Positions 1 through 13,620 of a stretch of 64,000 nucleotides of DNA are shown here, one piece after another. Positions within the stretch are counted from its first letter, which is position 1, and the number at the start of each line of letters is the position of its first letter. The DNA is from Prochilodus magdalenae (lineage: Eukaryota > Chordata > Actinopteri > Characiformes > Prochilodontidae). The position numbers and the translations under genes are program-made. The DNA lies in the NCBI GenBank assembly GCA_024036415.1, contig JAMWET010007209.1, positions 523,501 to 587,500 on the forward strand, in the 5' to 3' direction. The notes beneath the pieces were generated by a model. The model was not told where the DNA came from. It saw nothing but the letters and a program-made list of their open reading frames with translations, and did not search any database.

Positions 1-3000
1 TAAATGTTCTCTGGTGAGAACAATGAGGGCTTTCTGCCTGGGTCATCCATCAGTACCTTTATGTCTTTACTGCACTCAAATAAAATCGAGTCCCCTACAA
101 ACCTCTAAGTACTGTGATTGCTGTAGATACTGTTTGGGTTTCACTATAGATACTGCCATCTGTTTTCTAGTTTGTGCTTGTGTATACATCATTCTGTACT
201 TTTCCACTTCTGCTGATTTTAAGAAGATTCATCTTCTTATTCTTCTTATTTGTATTTTCAGTACCACAACAAAAACATCTCTTTCTGTAGATGTACTGAG
301 AAAATCATTTACATCAACACTTACAGCAAATGGAATATTGGCATAATTTAGCCTCAGAGTTCAGAAGTGAAGGGGGCAGAAAGCGGCGTTCACTATTTAC
401 ATTACTACTGTACAGTATACACATTGTTCCAGTCAAATAATAGGCTTAACAGGATCAGCAGCTTCTGGGCAAAGAAAACATGTAGCCTCGCTTTTGTTGA
501 TTTTTACTTTTATGCATCAGTTTGAACAGATGGACTGCTGTTTACATTTTGTGAAAATTTCATGATGCTTGGACCAACAGAAATGGCTGAGAATCGTTTG
601 GGGGGTGGAAACGTCTGGTTCCATTGATTTACATTAAAATTAAATGAGGTTTTTGCCCTCTCCTGTAAAGTTGCCATTTTGGAGATTTCTTTTTTGGACA
701 GCGACGATATGAAATATAATATTGATATTTAATACATAATTGATATATACCAGTATCTCACTCATGGCTGAGTGCTAGTTACATGTATTTCTGAATAAGG
801 ACACTTTTATAGTTCAAGTTGGACGTTAGTCACCAGGCTGAACTGAAAGTGAGCAGCTCCAGTTCCTACAGTCGCTAAATTTGATACAGTGTGGTGAAAA
901 CGTGCAAAGCATTGTAAAATATGCTCCCCCTCATCATCAGAGGGGTAGAGTAGAACAGGCAGTGCCTACTAATACAGATGTGTACTCCAGACACATTGAC
1001 AGGGTTCAACGAATAACTGTTTTATCAGTATCTGCAAGCTGTTTTGATTGGACTGGTATTTAAAAGTGATGTTTAATGGGATGCTGGGCTACAGTGGGCT
1101 TGGGGTGTAACTATTCACTCATCCCACAATGTGATCACAATTTGATTCATAACTCTGGGACCAGGATTTAATATTCTTATGATATTTTAAGCTAAATAAA
1201 AAATATATATATTATCTTGTTGCACAGCTTTCTATTGACATTGTAGGTGGGGGCCGAAGTAGTGCTGGAGCAAGGGGATGTTTGGTGATGATTGTTGATA
1301 AATGATAAATTCATGTTTTTATGGAAATCCTTTCACCAGCACACACTTTGAATGCATTATGTAATGATATTCACACCTGGAAAATGTTAAACACCTGTCA
1401 CTGTGTCGTTTATTGAACCTTATTAGCCGTTTTATCACCCTGATAGAGTATCTGTGCTTCCTTATGCTTTTACATCACTTGTTGTAAATGGAGTGAATTG
1501 AAATAACTCCAGCCCTTTGACTGGTCTGTTTTCACTAAACAGCTCATCTGTGTCAGTAAGTTTTGATTGATCTTTATGTAAGTAGAATTCTGGGGTAGAT
1601 TGCTGGGCTATTCTGAGAAGCATTCCCTGTGCCGTAGAGCCGCACTGTGTGTTTGTGTGGTCCGTGTAGTTCAGTCGCCATCAGTAGCGTTGAAAGGTGA
1701 CTGTGTGGTCTCAGTTTGCTCCGAGCCTAAGCCCTGTTTACTCTGCGCAGGCTGGGGTTTGGTCAGTGTGTGGGGTCCTGTGCCACAGACCCTCTCCTGG
1801 AGCCCCTGATCACAGAGCCACTGTTTCCTTCACACTGCGCAGCCTTAGGGTGGTCGACAGCGTTGGTCAGAGGATCAAGGCCAAACAGGCCGGAGCAGGC
1901 ATTAGTGAGGGCGGTAATGTTCCAGCAAATGTTTGCAGAGGGCAGAAGAAATCGGTGTCAGTTTCCCGGCCCATGTTCATCTGAGGCGGAGGACTGAAGA
2001 GGCTTTTTCTCCTGCCTGTTTGCTGAGAGATGGCAGAGAGGAGACACTGAGAGAGGAGGAGGAATGTGTGCCAGGGGTTTTGAAAGCAAGCTGTGTCTCT
2101 GTTTCCCATATGCACAACACACTGGCAGCTTTATTGGTGCCGCCAACTGGTAGAGAGTAAGAGAGAGCGAGCGAGCCAGTGCGTGGGAGTGTGTGGCATA
2201 CGCGTCACTGAGGGATTGAGTATGGAGCTGTAAAATGACTGAAGGTTCGGCCCATTACAGATAAAATGGAGTGAGTGGAGTCATTACTGATAAAATGGAG
2301 CAGAGTTAGTGGAGTCTTCAGAGAGAGGCTTTACTGTCCCAGCCCAGTGAGAAAGAGAGAGAAAGAGAGAGAGAGGCATAGGCTGTTTTATCTACAGACT
2401 TTCTCCTAGTGTGAACTGTGTAGGTGAGTAATGATAGAAGGGCTTAGTGAAGTATGTGTGAGGGACTGTGTTTATTTGTGTGGTTGTTGGGAGCCCCCAT
2501 TCCTCACTCCCCACCACCACCCCCCAGGGCAGCAGGGCCCGCGGCTGTGTTTAATGATCTCCCTGTGGCTGAGTGTCAGTAGAGGGATCAGTGCTGGCCT
2601 GTAGCATCACTGTGTGCTCACACGCTCTCCCTCCCTCATAGGCAGTGCTACAGTAGCAACAGAGGGACTTTGGGGACCCTACAGTGTTTGTGCATGGCCC
2701 TTGGATTCTAAAGAATTAATAACTAATCCCTTTCTGAAGGCCAGAAGCCCCCACGGTGGCCATTCTGATGTTTTGCTGCTGTATAGCCAGATGTTTGGCT
2801 TTTTTCTTAGCCTTTGTTTAACGGTCTGAAGTTCACTGGCCATCTTAAAGGGGAATTCCAAATGTTTTCTTCAGTATTCCTGCATAAATAAATGCTGAGG
2901 GTGTAAACAAAGTTACTCAGAGCAGTTTGATGAAATGGTGCACTGTAGAGAATCAAGACACCAAAGGTGTTTTAATGATGGTAAAGGTAATTACCATATC

Positions 3001-3097
3001 AACATCACAAACATTTATAATAATAAAATACAATATGTCAAAAATAGTAACATTACAGGAGACGAAACATTCCTAACTTGTGACGGTAGTATATATA

Positions 3098-3132
3098 TTG
3101 CAACATATATATACTGTATATATATGTTGCAA
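3098..3132. repeat. perfect 16-bp inverted repeat with 3-nt loop
   Basis: The arms 3098-3113 and 3117-3132 are exact reverse complements around the loop ctg. Each arm begins or ends with the TTGCAAC motif next to an AT run, so this is not merely a TA microsatellite. It could be a cruciform-prone palindrome or the remnant of a small transposon end. Confidence 0.8.
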
Positions 3133-3349
3133 ATAACAACACAGTTTTTCAGCCTTTCATTAATTTCACCATTGCATTAATGAAATCTGCTACTTTTTTG
3201 GTCTTGGGTACCAAAGGAAAAACAAGAGAAGTGTTTGCTGCGCTTACAGAGAGCGCCACCAGCACACTAAAGTGGGTCCAATCCTAGATCAAATGGTGCT
3301 AGCCCCGCGGCTAATGAGTAAAAGTTCCACCGGCTACGTCCGGGAACTG

Positions 3350-3570
3350 TGTGGTTGGTGTAGCTCAGGAGATAAACCCACTACCCATCAGTTAGCCAAC
3401 ACTACATGTGGGAGACTGGGGTTCAAATCCCAGTCTGGGAGACTATGCTGTGATACACCAATAAGAGTCCCTGGGTAAGACTCCTAACACTACATTGGCC
3501 TATCTCTAATATGATTACCCTTGTAAGTCGCTCTGGATAAGAGCGTCAGCTAAGTGACGTAAATGTAAGT
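3350..3570 (+). repeat. tRNA-derived SINE
   Basis: The head resembles a tRNA gene: an A-box-like TGTAGCTCAGGAGA near 3359-3372 and a B-box-like GGTTCAAATCC at 3420-3430. The tail around 3525-3568, with gtcgctctggataagagcg then a taaatgtaa-like end, is a SINE 3' end I recognise from many otophysan fish. A tRNA-derived promoter with that tail makes a SINE more likely than a functional tRNA. Exact ends and target duplications were not resolved. Confidence 0.85.
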
Positions 3571-3903
3571 GTATAAAGAGGTAACAGCGTCACTTGGAAA
3601 CATAGCAATATCTTTGTATACAAGTGCAATATTTCTGTAAGTGTAATGTATAATTTCCTATTTGGTACTTTCCCCCACCCCTTCTATATTTATACTTATG
3701 TCTCGTCTGCACTGTTATGTTAGTAGTATGTCTTGTGTGTTTGCACTATGTTTACATTTGCACATCAGAGTTTGGAGCAACGCAATCTCGTTCAGCTTTG
3801 CACTCCTGTTGTAAAGTCACTTTGACTTTGAAAAAAAGTTCATTGTTCAGTCGTTTCACTTTTTCATTTTGGGCCAAATAATTTTAGAATTTTAGTTGCC
3901 GAA

Positions 3904-3923
3904 ATATACATATACATATACAT

Positions 3924-3958
<35 letters not shown>
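3904..3958. repeat. TA / CATA microsatellite
   Basis: A catata-rich start runs into an uninterrupted TA run at about 3932-3958. Confidence 0.9.
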
Positions 3959-4628
3959 CTGTTGCAAACAATGTCTGGGGAGACAGGCAACAGAACAGTA
4001 TGGCCATTTCCTGCTCCTCAGACGTCTGGTTCCTATCACCACCACTGCAAACAATTCTGAGACTCATTAAGCTTCTTAGAATCAAGCCTCTCTGAGTAAC
4101 CTTGTTTCCATTGCATTATGGTGTTCTGAAGAAATTTTGATAGTTCAGTGGAATGCCCCTGTCCCCCTCTCCTGTGTGTGTTTGTAGCTGTGTATAGTCT
4201 TTAGCTTGTTGTCCTCATATTTAGGCAGTGTTGTCCAGGCTGCATTTGTATTTGCATAGTTTAGCAGTATGTTTGCATACGTTGGTTCTGTCTGTGTGGT
4301 TTGTCTGTTAGGATGTTTATGCCATTCTGTGCTGGCTGAGTTTGTTCGGAGCTGCGGAAGCACAATTGAACCTGTTGACCAAGAAAAGAAGGCGCTGGTC
4401 TTTATTTCTTCATGCAGTCTGCATTAGATTAGCGTAATGTTGTTGTGTTGTGGCTGCTTCATTGGCCAGTTATAGGGCAGCTGCAGTGTGATGTTTGTAG
4501 AGGCTAATATTCCCCTGCTGTGGCCTTTTGTTGGCACTTTCTGTGGAGAGAGGATCTGGCAACATTCTGTTGGGTCCAGGCCTGACTCGCAAACCTGTCA
4601 ACAGCCCTTCCTAGGGCTGGTGCCATCT

Positions 4629-4658
4629 ACACACACACACACACTCACACACACACAT
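4629..4658. repeat. CA microsatellite
   Basis: A CA dinucleotide run with a single interruption (actc). Confidence 0.85.
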
Positions 4659-5349
4659 TCCTTCTCTTTATCTCATCTGGACCACAGCAACCCCCAAATC
4701 AGCAGAGAGAAACAAACAGCCAGTAAAAACATTAGGATGTCACTATTGCTTTTCCCTGTCGTACGTTTAAACTGTTGTAGAGTAAAGGGGCATGCAGCAC
4801 CGGTGAAGAGTAAAGTGCTCCTGGAATAGTATAAATAGTCCATTATAAACCCTAGCAGCCCAAACCAGCAATTCTGGGCTTTTATTTCAGAGCGTTTTGA
4901 GTTGCTTTTGCTTCCCAAGTCATTATTATGAGATGAAAGAAAAGAGCAACGACAAATAGCCAAACCTGTCGTGTGTGTGTCTGTGTGCTTGTGTTTGTGG
5001 CCTAGATGATGGTAAACAACGTTCCACTAACATTATAGCCCTTTTCTCCTCACCATTTAGTAAAGCTGACCATTTAAACAAAGGCACACAGCTCATTAGA
5101 ATCAGCTCTTCTGTCCACTTTACACCAAAGTGACCAATATAAATATCCTAAATATTTAATTCTTTGTTCTTACAGGGAGGTCTTTTTAAGCTTTAGGAAC
5201 ATAAGCTGTATCACATTAGATCAAGATTTCTGGAATATGTAAGCAAAGTCATTCAATGTAGTTACAGAATTTATGGACTTATGAAATAATGTACTGTTAA
5301 TGTTGGTAAGTGTAAAAATAAAATACATATTTTTATATTACACACATAT

Positions 5350-5372
5350 ATGTATGTATGTATGTATGTATG
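5350..5372. repeat. ATGT tetranucleotide microsatellite
   Basis: About five to six tandem tatg units follow a short CACATA tract. Confidence 0.85.
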
Positions 5373-5726
5373 ACTGTTTCCCCATTCCCCACTCTGCCTA
5401 TTTCAATTTTTTTCCCCCCAAGCTAAATATTATCTCTGAATTATTGTAAAACAATGTCTCAGACATCACATAGCATATTTATAATCATTCTCTCTAATAG
5501 GATTCTGAAAGGTTGCTTTTAGAGGCAGATAACTGGTTCCTGTCACATCATGTTTCACATCAAACCACTCTGAATGACTTACATCTAATCTGTTTGATTA
5601 TGCAGACATATTCAACAAATCGGTTGGAGTTTCCCTTTAAACGAAAGAACCTAGCTGTATGTCAGTATATTAGTTTGCTTCTTGTGTAAAGTCACTCATT
5701 AAGCCTGTTGTGTTGTGATCTGGCAG

Positions 5727-6002
5727 GTCTACCACGTTTCTCTAGCCAGCCGGAGGGTGTTTCAGTGCGTCCAGGGGGGAGCGAGGTGCTGAGCTGTGAG
5801 GTGAGTGCTGAGCTCGCTCCGTTCACCCACTGGGAGAGATCTGGCCAGGCCGTGGAAACGGACAGCCGGCTAGTCCAGCTGCCCAGCGGACCTCTGGTGA
5901 TCAGCAACGCCTCACAGGCTGACGCAGGCCTTTATCGCTGTGTAATAGAGGGCCTGGGACCAGCCAAGAGCAGCGAGGACGCGCAGCTGCAGGTTTTACC
6001 AG
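5727..6002 (+). CDS. neo1: neogenin exon: Ig2 domain
   Basis: This single exon of 276 nt encodes the whole second Ig domain, starting at LPRFSSQPEGVSV. The disulfide cysteines sit in LSCEVSAEL and GLYRCVIEG, and the core tryptophan is in FTHWERSG. The ending QLQVLP is typical of the neogenin Ig2/Ig3 linker. The acceptor is tggcag at 5721-5726 and the donor gtacaa follows 6002. It enters with two bases of a split codon and leaves in phase 1. In the family, Ig1-Ig4 form a horseshoe at the tip of the receptor. DCC is the only close alternative, and later exons exclude it. Confidence 0.95.
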
Positions 6003-6521
6003 GTACAACAAATACACAGTTGAAATTAAGGATGGACACTTGAACCATTCATTTGTACTGTTTGCATTTTTAAGTTTATGGTAGATGAATATTTATATAT
6101 ATAGAAGAAATGCTATAGAGTTTTATGTAAAGCGTTGAGATGTTGATGCAGAACTGATTTGATTTAACATCCTACCAGTTCACTTACACAATTCACCGTC
6201 ACACAGTATACACGGGAAACTCTTAAAATAGCTCTATATACCGATTTAAGGTTTAAACAAAGTATCTGTGGCATTATGTTCTAGATAAAATGTCCTCTGG
6301 ATATTTTGGTCATAAAAACATCTTCCTGTCACCGGTGTTTAAATGGCACTCAGACAGTGAATGCTGTAAACGTACCATGGAGCATCTCCCTCATAACCTG
6401 CATATGTCCTTTATCCCATTGTCATTACCATATCTTTTTAGTTTTTAAAAGATTTGTTCTAAATTGACAAGCGTGTATTTTAACAAGCGAGAAACTGCGT
6501 TTTCTCTGCCCTGTATTTCAG
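6003..6521 (+). other. intron between Ig2 and Ig3 exons
   Basis: A 519-nt intron with donor gtacaa and acceptor tgtatttcag. I see only ordinary AT-rich sequence in it. Confidence 0.9.
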
Positions 6522-6672
6522 ACTCTGCTGCTGATGAGAGGATGGAAGTCCTGCTGGGTCCAGCTGCCGTGACCAAAGCTGTGGGCGAGACGGTATTGCT
6601 GCCCTGCGTGGTAAAGGGCTACCCTCTCCCCATCATTCGCTGGATGCTAGACGGCAAGGTCATTAATGAAAG
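6522..6672 (+). CDS. neo1: neogenin exon: N-terminal half of Ig3
   Basis: This 151-nt exon begins with the split aspartate codon of the linker LPDSAADERMEVL. It carries the first half of Ig3, including the B-strand cysteine in VLLPCVVKG and the core tryptophan in IIRWMLDGK. The donor gtgagt follows 6672 and leaves phase 2. The partner half of the domain lies 11 kb downstream at 17674. The RMEVLLGPAAVTKAVGE stretch is less conserved against mammalian neogenin than the flanking Ig2 and Ig4 exons. Confidence 0.93.
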
Positions 6673-8403
6673 GTGAGTGTGTCCGCAGTCTTCTCTACCA
6701 CTCACCGACTCCACATTTTGCCCAAACCAACCCCAACCCACACAGCCTGAGGAGTGAAAGAAACAGCAACCCTGTTTTCTGTTTTGATGCAGCTTTTGGA
6801 AAGATATGTGTATGTCTTTGTGTGTCAGTCAGATGTTTGTGATTTGTAGGATTTTGCTGAGCATGCGTTCTCTGCAGTCTTTATATAACTGTACTGTTCA
6901 GTCTCAGATGGCTACATGCATGCTTTGGTTTTTCCTATTCTAATATGTTTTGCTTAGCTAATAAACATAAATATCAAAACATTAGAATCATCATATCTCT
7001 GAAATCTTATCTGTTTAAACACCTGCTGGGCCTGTTCGGACTGAATTAAGGGCAGTGGCTGTCACAGACAACAAGTTCATAATCTCATCGATTCACTCCA
7101 GACAACCCCAAAGGTGTCAGTATAGTGATATAGCATTTATTCATATTGCTTAATTATGGCTTTACTTAGATGTTTGATAATAAAATCCTTATGGGCTGCC
7201 TGTAGGGCTGGTCAAATCCCAGCTGACCAGTCAGAACAAAGTGGGCGAACTGATTCAGTCAAAGCATATTGGGCTTATTGGGAGGCGGGGCCTAAAGACA
7301 CAGGAGCTCTAACAGAGTGTATTAGACAGAGGGCGAATACATATGTACAGTGTTTTGCGCAAGATAAAGCATGTAGATCTATGCTGGTAGACACCAAAAG
7401 TAAAATTCTGAACATTGAAAATGAGCATATAAGGTCCCGTAGTTTATCTTTTAGTTGTAACGGTTATTATGATATTGTGTTTGTGTTTGGTAACAGGCAT
7501 AACTGGTTATCAGCCTACCATGAGTAGTTTAGGATTTTTTGAATTTGAGATTAAACCCTGTGAGATTAATTATAACTCCCATCCTAATGTAAGATTTGCT
7601 TCTGTTGTAAACTGTGAAAAATCTTTTCTTGGCCTTGTCAGATCTTAACATAAGACTAAACATAGGGCATATACGGCCTCAGGTGTATTAGAGTAGGGTG
7701 AATACAAAAGGCTGCACTGTATTAGATTCCCTGACATGGGGTTGTGAATCAGTGATATCATAGCATAAGTATTCCTCTCTCTGCCTCTCTCTCTCTCCTG
7801 CTTCAGCTTCTGCTCAGCCCACCTACAACCACACACTGCTGCCATTCATACTTCCTCAGTTCAGAATGAGGCCTGGCATGCCAAACTAAACTCTGCACAA
7901 ATCAGTGCTGCTGCCTTGTAATGAGAGTACATTCACTCAGACTTAATCACAGTATCCACTATTCAAAATCTCAGAGGGTAAAGGAGCTTTTAGCCTGCTA
8001 TGGTAATTAGCCTTGACAGTGCTGGCATAATCATAGACCTAACCCATCGGTTTTAACTGAGGTACATTTTAACATGCGGCTTCTTATTTTCAAAGGGGAC
8101 ACACTTAGGAAAGAGGGCCATTCAAAATGTAAGTACTAGTGTAGCCTCCTTTAGCGAGCCTTGTGCCATATTGAAATTTTGGCTTCAAAGCTAATGGTAG
8201 CATGTTGTACCTGAGAGATACGCAAAGATGACTGCAGCCATTTGCTGGGCTCATGAAGTCCAAATAGTTTTTGAAACAGGGTAATTGTGCCAGTGGTAGA
8301 CATCCAAAATGATGTGGAATGAGATGTTGTTACATTAACATCACAGCACTGTGTAAGACCACTCTGTTAAAACTGAAAGACGCCTGGAGATATAAAAACA
8401 AGT

Positions 8404-8581
<178 letters not shown>

Positions 8582-11500
8582 GAGTGTGCATGTATGTGCT
8601 TGTGTGTGTGTTGTGTGTGTACACACTGCTGTGAGCTGCTTTGTAAATCTGGAATTATAATTGCGTTAATGAATAGTTTTATTATACATTAAAATGATTA
8701 GGATTATTAGGATTTCAAGGTTGAGTTTGCTAGACCCCATTATGCGTCTCTATGTATCAACATCACACACAGACTCCAAAAGGAGGCCAGACTTAATGTT
8801 TAGGTCTCAAATACAAGACCCACAAGACACATCCCTCGCAAGTTCTCTGGGTGCCCTTTCATCAGATCCATCTGGTCAGTGGCCAAAGTACAATTGATGT
8901 TACAGAATATTCCTCTACATTGTATCCAGCTACATGTTTCCACCAGAGGGGCATCCAAATCCCCAAATTGTTCCTACGTAGCTTTTTTGCAGGCGATGGG
9001 GTTTTGATGTGACAGTGGCAGCACCATTCTGCCAGCTGTCTTTCTACTGTTCTGCTTGTTATTCAATTTTATGGAATCCATGTAGCTCTCCATGTATGTG
9101 CATATATTTGCTCTTGATAAGAGCATCATAAGCATGCCATGCACACAGCCCAGCTACATGCTTCCTGATTTGTGTGCCTATATGGAATCACACTAAGCCA
9201 TTTACACACTGTAAATTGCCCTGCATTGTGTCTGGATTGTTTGCAAGATGGCCGTTTCTCCGCTCTCTGATGAGAATGGGGAAATGACTATCTTCAGCAG
9301 GCCATTTCCACCAGAGAGCCGTCAGGCGCGCATGAATTATGTATAGCTGACAAGATTGACCCAGCATGTAAATCAACCTTCAGAGTCTCCAATCTGCTCC
9401 TTCTCCACCTAGCTCCAGTCATTCATTTTGATGTCATCGCAGTTATTATATTTACCCTGGCCCGATTAACTGTGGTTAAGGGATAAAGTGTTTGTGTGTG
9501 CAACGTGAAAGGGTTATTGGCCTCTCAGTCTTATTTTATTAGAGATGTGTGTAAGAGAGAGAGAGAGGGTGGTTGTCTGGTTAGCAGGCAGCAGGAGTTG
9601 CCATGTATCTTCTCTTTACGACTTCAGGAGAGTAACGCACTTGCATTTGAATAAGCCTGGCTGAAGTCCTTGTCTTTAGGCTATGGCTCATTGCAGACTT
9701 TCTGTGCATCATTATGTACTTTCAGCAACTCGCTGTGAATCAGAGCAGTAAACAACTGCAGGTTAAAGTGAAATATGTAAAAGGGATTTTTCTAAGAGCT
9801 GAAGTCCTACGTCAGCCACTATATAAAGAGAAGATACGGAAAACTTCAATTTATGTTCGTTTGTGTCTCATAGCCATGGCTAATAAAACAAATAGCCCCC
9901 TTTTGTCCACTAAGCACGAAACAAGAGTATCCCCTGTCTGGTGATGTTTATTTAATCTCAGTTCGCTCTCCAGAATCCCCCCAGACTCTCAGTGTTGGTC
10001 ATTCTCCTACACATTCTTCTTCTGTGGAGAAAACCAGGTTGAAACTGGTTCGATAAAAATCGGATCACAGTGTTTGGGCTCTAGGGAATTCGTCCAAATT
10101 TCTTATCAGTGTTAGTCGGTGTCCAGCCCATAACTCCAGGATTACCAAGATTAATGACAAGGTTTCTCCCCTGCCGCTTCCCATGTAAAATTTATGGTGT
10201 TTTTCTTAGAGATTTGAAACAGCTAGAGGAGAGGAATGGAGCAGTGTGTCTGAATGTGTCTGTGTGTGCATTTGCTTAGCAGCCTGCTTTGTGAATCCCC
10301 TGCAGTTCCAGTGTGGTGAGTTTCACAGCAGTTATTTACTCCAGAATTGTACCATCAAGTGCAGGGTTTTTGTAGGCTTATCACATTTAGCACTATTTCC
10401 CATGCTCGTCATTCATATTCCTCTGCACTTTTTCTGAAAGAACAGATTCCTCAACCGTCTGGTCCAATTCAGAGGAATAGAGCAGGCGATGATTGAATTG
10501 ATTGTATTAAAGAGCTGAGTAATCATGAGCTGTTTAGGTATCGGAAAGGCGAGGCATGCCTCCCGCATCCTGATGATGCTCGGCTCTCCCAGCTCAGCCT
10601 CTCACCACTCCGCAGCGTCAGGCAGGGCGGCTAAATGTCTAATTGTAGGTCTTTGCTCATTTGGCGAGCTAAAATGGAGATTGCTGACAGACTCCATTTG
10701 CACTGTAATTGCCTCTCTAATGGTCTTCCGACAGCGTAATGCATTCTTGATGTCTCCCCTCGCTGCTCCCTGCCCATCCCTCATACATTCTAATATTGCA
10801 ATATTATCCACAATGCACTGACCCTCCGAGGCCAGACTGAGACCTTCACGGCCTGTTTGACCCCTGCGAGGCGCATGAGTGCCACCAGGCTCTGGTGCAG
10901 CTGGGATTTAAAAGGGAGTAAGAAATGAAGTGTTGCAGTACGGCTGACCTTCCGCGCCCTGCTCCGGTCACTGTCCTCTGAGCTGTAATTAAGGGATAAT
11001 TTGAACTTGAGCTTCACAATGTACACAGGCTTACAAAGGCATATCTGTTATGGGCTTATTGCTTGTTTACCTAGGGTCCATGGATTATGTTGAAAGCATA
11101 GCGTTCTGCCCACAGAGGTAGGTAAATCTACTGGGATTAGAAGTTAGTCACCAATCAGTCCTACTGAAAAACTGAACTCACATTACCTTAAGTTTAACTT
11201 CAGCAAGGAATGCATGATCACCAGTCAGGGGGACAGGAAAACTTTGGCCAGTAGAGGTAGTACATGCATCCAAGGCATGTGCATGTTCCCTGAGCAGCTG
11301 TGTCACTGGTAAAGGCACTGGTGTCTCTGCAAGAGGACTCTAAGGTTTAGTCTTCTCTCCTCAAGCGGAAACAACAGTGGCAAAGCTCGATGGTCTTCAC
11401 AATAGATAACACTGAAGTAGTGGTGAAAGAGCGAAAGAAAGGAGTGAGGGAAAGAGAGAAAGAGAAGATGCACCCTCAGTGGCGATAGGGTTGAGTCGGA

Positions 11501-13136
11501 AGACGCTGGGCAGCAGTGCGTGAATAGAGTGAAGGAACTGTGACCAGAATACGACACATTCATCCTGACACTCCAGTCTGCTTTCTTGAGATCTCAGAAG
11601 GTGCAGTTTTAAAGAATAGCCCGGTGAGATATGAAGCGTCCACAGTTCCATCCTTGCCCAAAATGTAGCCATCTTTGCTGCTTTGGGTTTACTGGTGTGA
11701 AACTGCTGTAGTAGTTTGGCAGCATAGGTAACAGGTAATAGAAGCATATAGCACACTAATTAGCATCAAGCAAACTGCATGATTAAACCACAGCACATTG
11801 GCCCCTGTTCTCTGTAATAATGGATCAAACGGAGAGCTAAAACGGTAGCTTCAGCCGTCTTGCCTGAACTTTGTGCTACACTGTGTGTATTTTGGGGAGA
11901 CCTGTGTAATTGCCCTCAGTGTGTGGAAGAACATTTTGTAACATGTGGTTCAGACCGCCGGGTGGATGAATCTGATGATTGTGAGCATGTTGAAAGAACT
12001 TTCACAGAGAACTCAAGTCAGAGCGTAGTTAAGGCCGTGTTGTCTGAGGATGTGAGAGAAGGATCTACTGGCATCGTATCTTCATCAGTATAATGTTGAT
12101 TTTGCTTATAGACATAAACGACTCAAACATTGAAGTGCTTCTTGTTGAGCTTATCCTTGTGACCATGTTATGTTAAGACTGAATGCTCCAGCCTGTATAG
12201 GACGCCCCCTGTTTATTATGATTTTACCAGTGCATGACATGAACATCAATGCCATTGGACGGCGTCTAATCAAGAACGCACAGAAAAACAAAGAAGTTCC
12301 TTGATTTCTTTCTCCTCTCTCTCTCTAAGAATGCATAGTCACTTTGCTGTTGTAGTAATATTTTGTGGATTGGGTCATATAAGTGTTTGTAACGTTGCGC
12401 CTTCTCAGGCAGTTTGTTGTCAAACAGCTCCATTTATTTGGTTTGACTTCAGTTCTGGTCCATCGCACAGTTGAGATATAGGTGGTATGCACGGCACGGC
12501 CTCTGTGAGCTGTGTTACTCATGTACCCGCTCTGTGTGTCTCAGTGCAGGTACGTGCGTCCTCTCAAAAGTGCAGAACAGCTTTAACTTGTGCAGTAAAT
12601 TGTTGCTGTTTATGTCTTTCCTTTTTTTTTTCGTAACTTTTTTTGCATAATTTAAGATCCCAGTTTTTTATTTGTTGATTAATGGACCAATAGAAATGAT
12701 CCAAAATCATTTGGAACAAGTCTTGTTATATTACTTTCCATTAGATCACTTTCTCCTTTAGAGTTACTATTTTGAAGATCATGACATGCTTCCATTAGCT
12801 AGATGTAGCTTGTTATATTAGCCTATTAGCCCCAGTGTAACTAAGGAGCAAACCTCAGATCATGTCTTGGCTACATTTGGGATGAGACGTGAGCACAGCG
12901 ATTTAGATTTCTCTAAAGTCTAGCAGATCTGTACCTGTATCTTATAGTCATATCCTATAATCCAGAAAATATATAACAGTTTTCTTTCCTGTGTATACTG
13001 TGCATCTCTTTCTGTGTACCTCAGACTCACCACATGGCATACATGGAAATCTGTATATACAATCATCACTGAAAGAATAGGTGCACCCAGAAGAAAGTGT
13101 CAGATTACAAAACTATGCGGAAGGAAGGTTATCAGG

Positions 13137-13620
13137 AACAATGAATGATGATCATTTAGCCTGATATGGGCAATATCTACTGAGCTACACGTACAGAAGT
13201 ACAGAAGTGTCTCTAAGTATGGGGTTTCCTTATGCAACATGCCAGCTGTCTCGGCATTGAGTTGTAGAGGTACCTAATGGTGTCCTGTGATAGTCTATCC
13301 CATGTGTCTTGAGATGTTCATCAGACTATTATCTCGGCGCTGACCACGGTGCCTCCTCATTCATTAGTCGTTTCCACCAAGACAAAAGCAGGGCTGAACA
13401 TTCCAAGTCACTCCATGACTGTCGTTATAACGGTCTGTGTGCATCCAGTCCTGTGCCGTGTAGTCATCTGCCAATGGTGCTGCCACTACAGTGACTCATG
13501 GATGGAATCACTGCTCGGTGAAGGTCCACAATCATGACTGTTGGGTCAGTCAAGTACAGCGATACGACCAGTCTTTACTGACATGCAAAAATGGCTCAAT
13601 ACTGGAACATTTTAATGTGT
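13137..13620 (-). mobile_element. Tc1-like transposon remnant, antisense
   Basis: Read on the minus strand, about 13325-13240 encodes a degraded Tc1 C-terminal motif with SQDTIRYLYNSMPR. The same family recurs at about 40220-40625 and 56700-57225 (minus) and 22140-22290 (plus). Stops and indels break the frame. Ends are approximate. Confidence 0.8.

Larger units (their letters stand above)
1..5726 (+). other. intron upstream of the Ig2 exon (partial)
   Basis: No exon is supported here; none of the short open frames resembles neogenin Ig1 or a signal peptide. The stretch holds a 16-bp perfect hairpin (3098-3132), a tRNA-derived SINE (about 3350-3570), a TA-rich microsatellite (3904-3958), a CA tract (about 4629-4658) and an ATGT tetranucleotide run (about 5350-5372). 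The rest is ordinary AT-rich intron. It ends in the acceptor at 5725-5726. Confidence 0.8.

Noticed and set aside
3352..3430. Possible functional tRNA gene
   Set aside because: A- and B-box-like words are present, but the body does not fold as a clean cloverleaf by eye and it runs into a SINE tail.
1..5726. Search for Ig1 or signal-peptide exons
   Set aside because: No frame shows the Ig1 cysteines or a signal peptide; these must lie upstream of the window.
7156..7527. 123-codon plus frame inside the Ig3 intron
   Set aside because: No recognisable domain, no splice context or phase fit with neogenin; likely chance.
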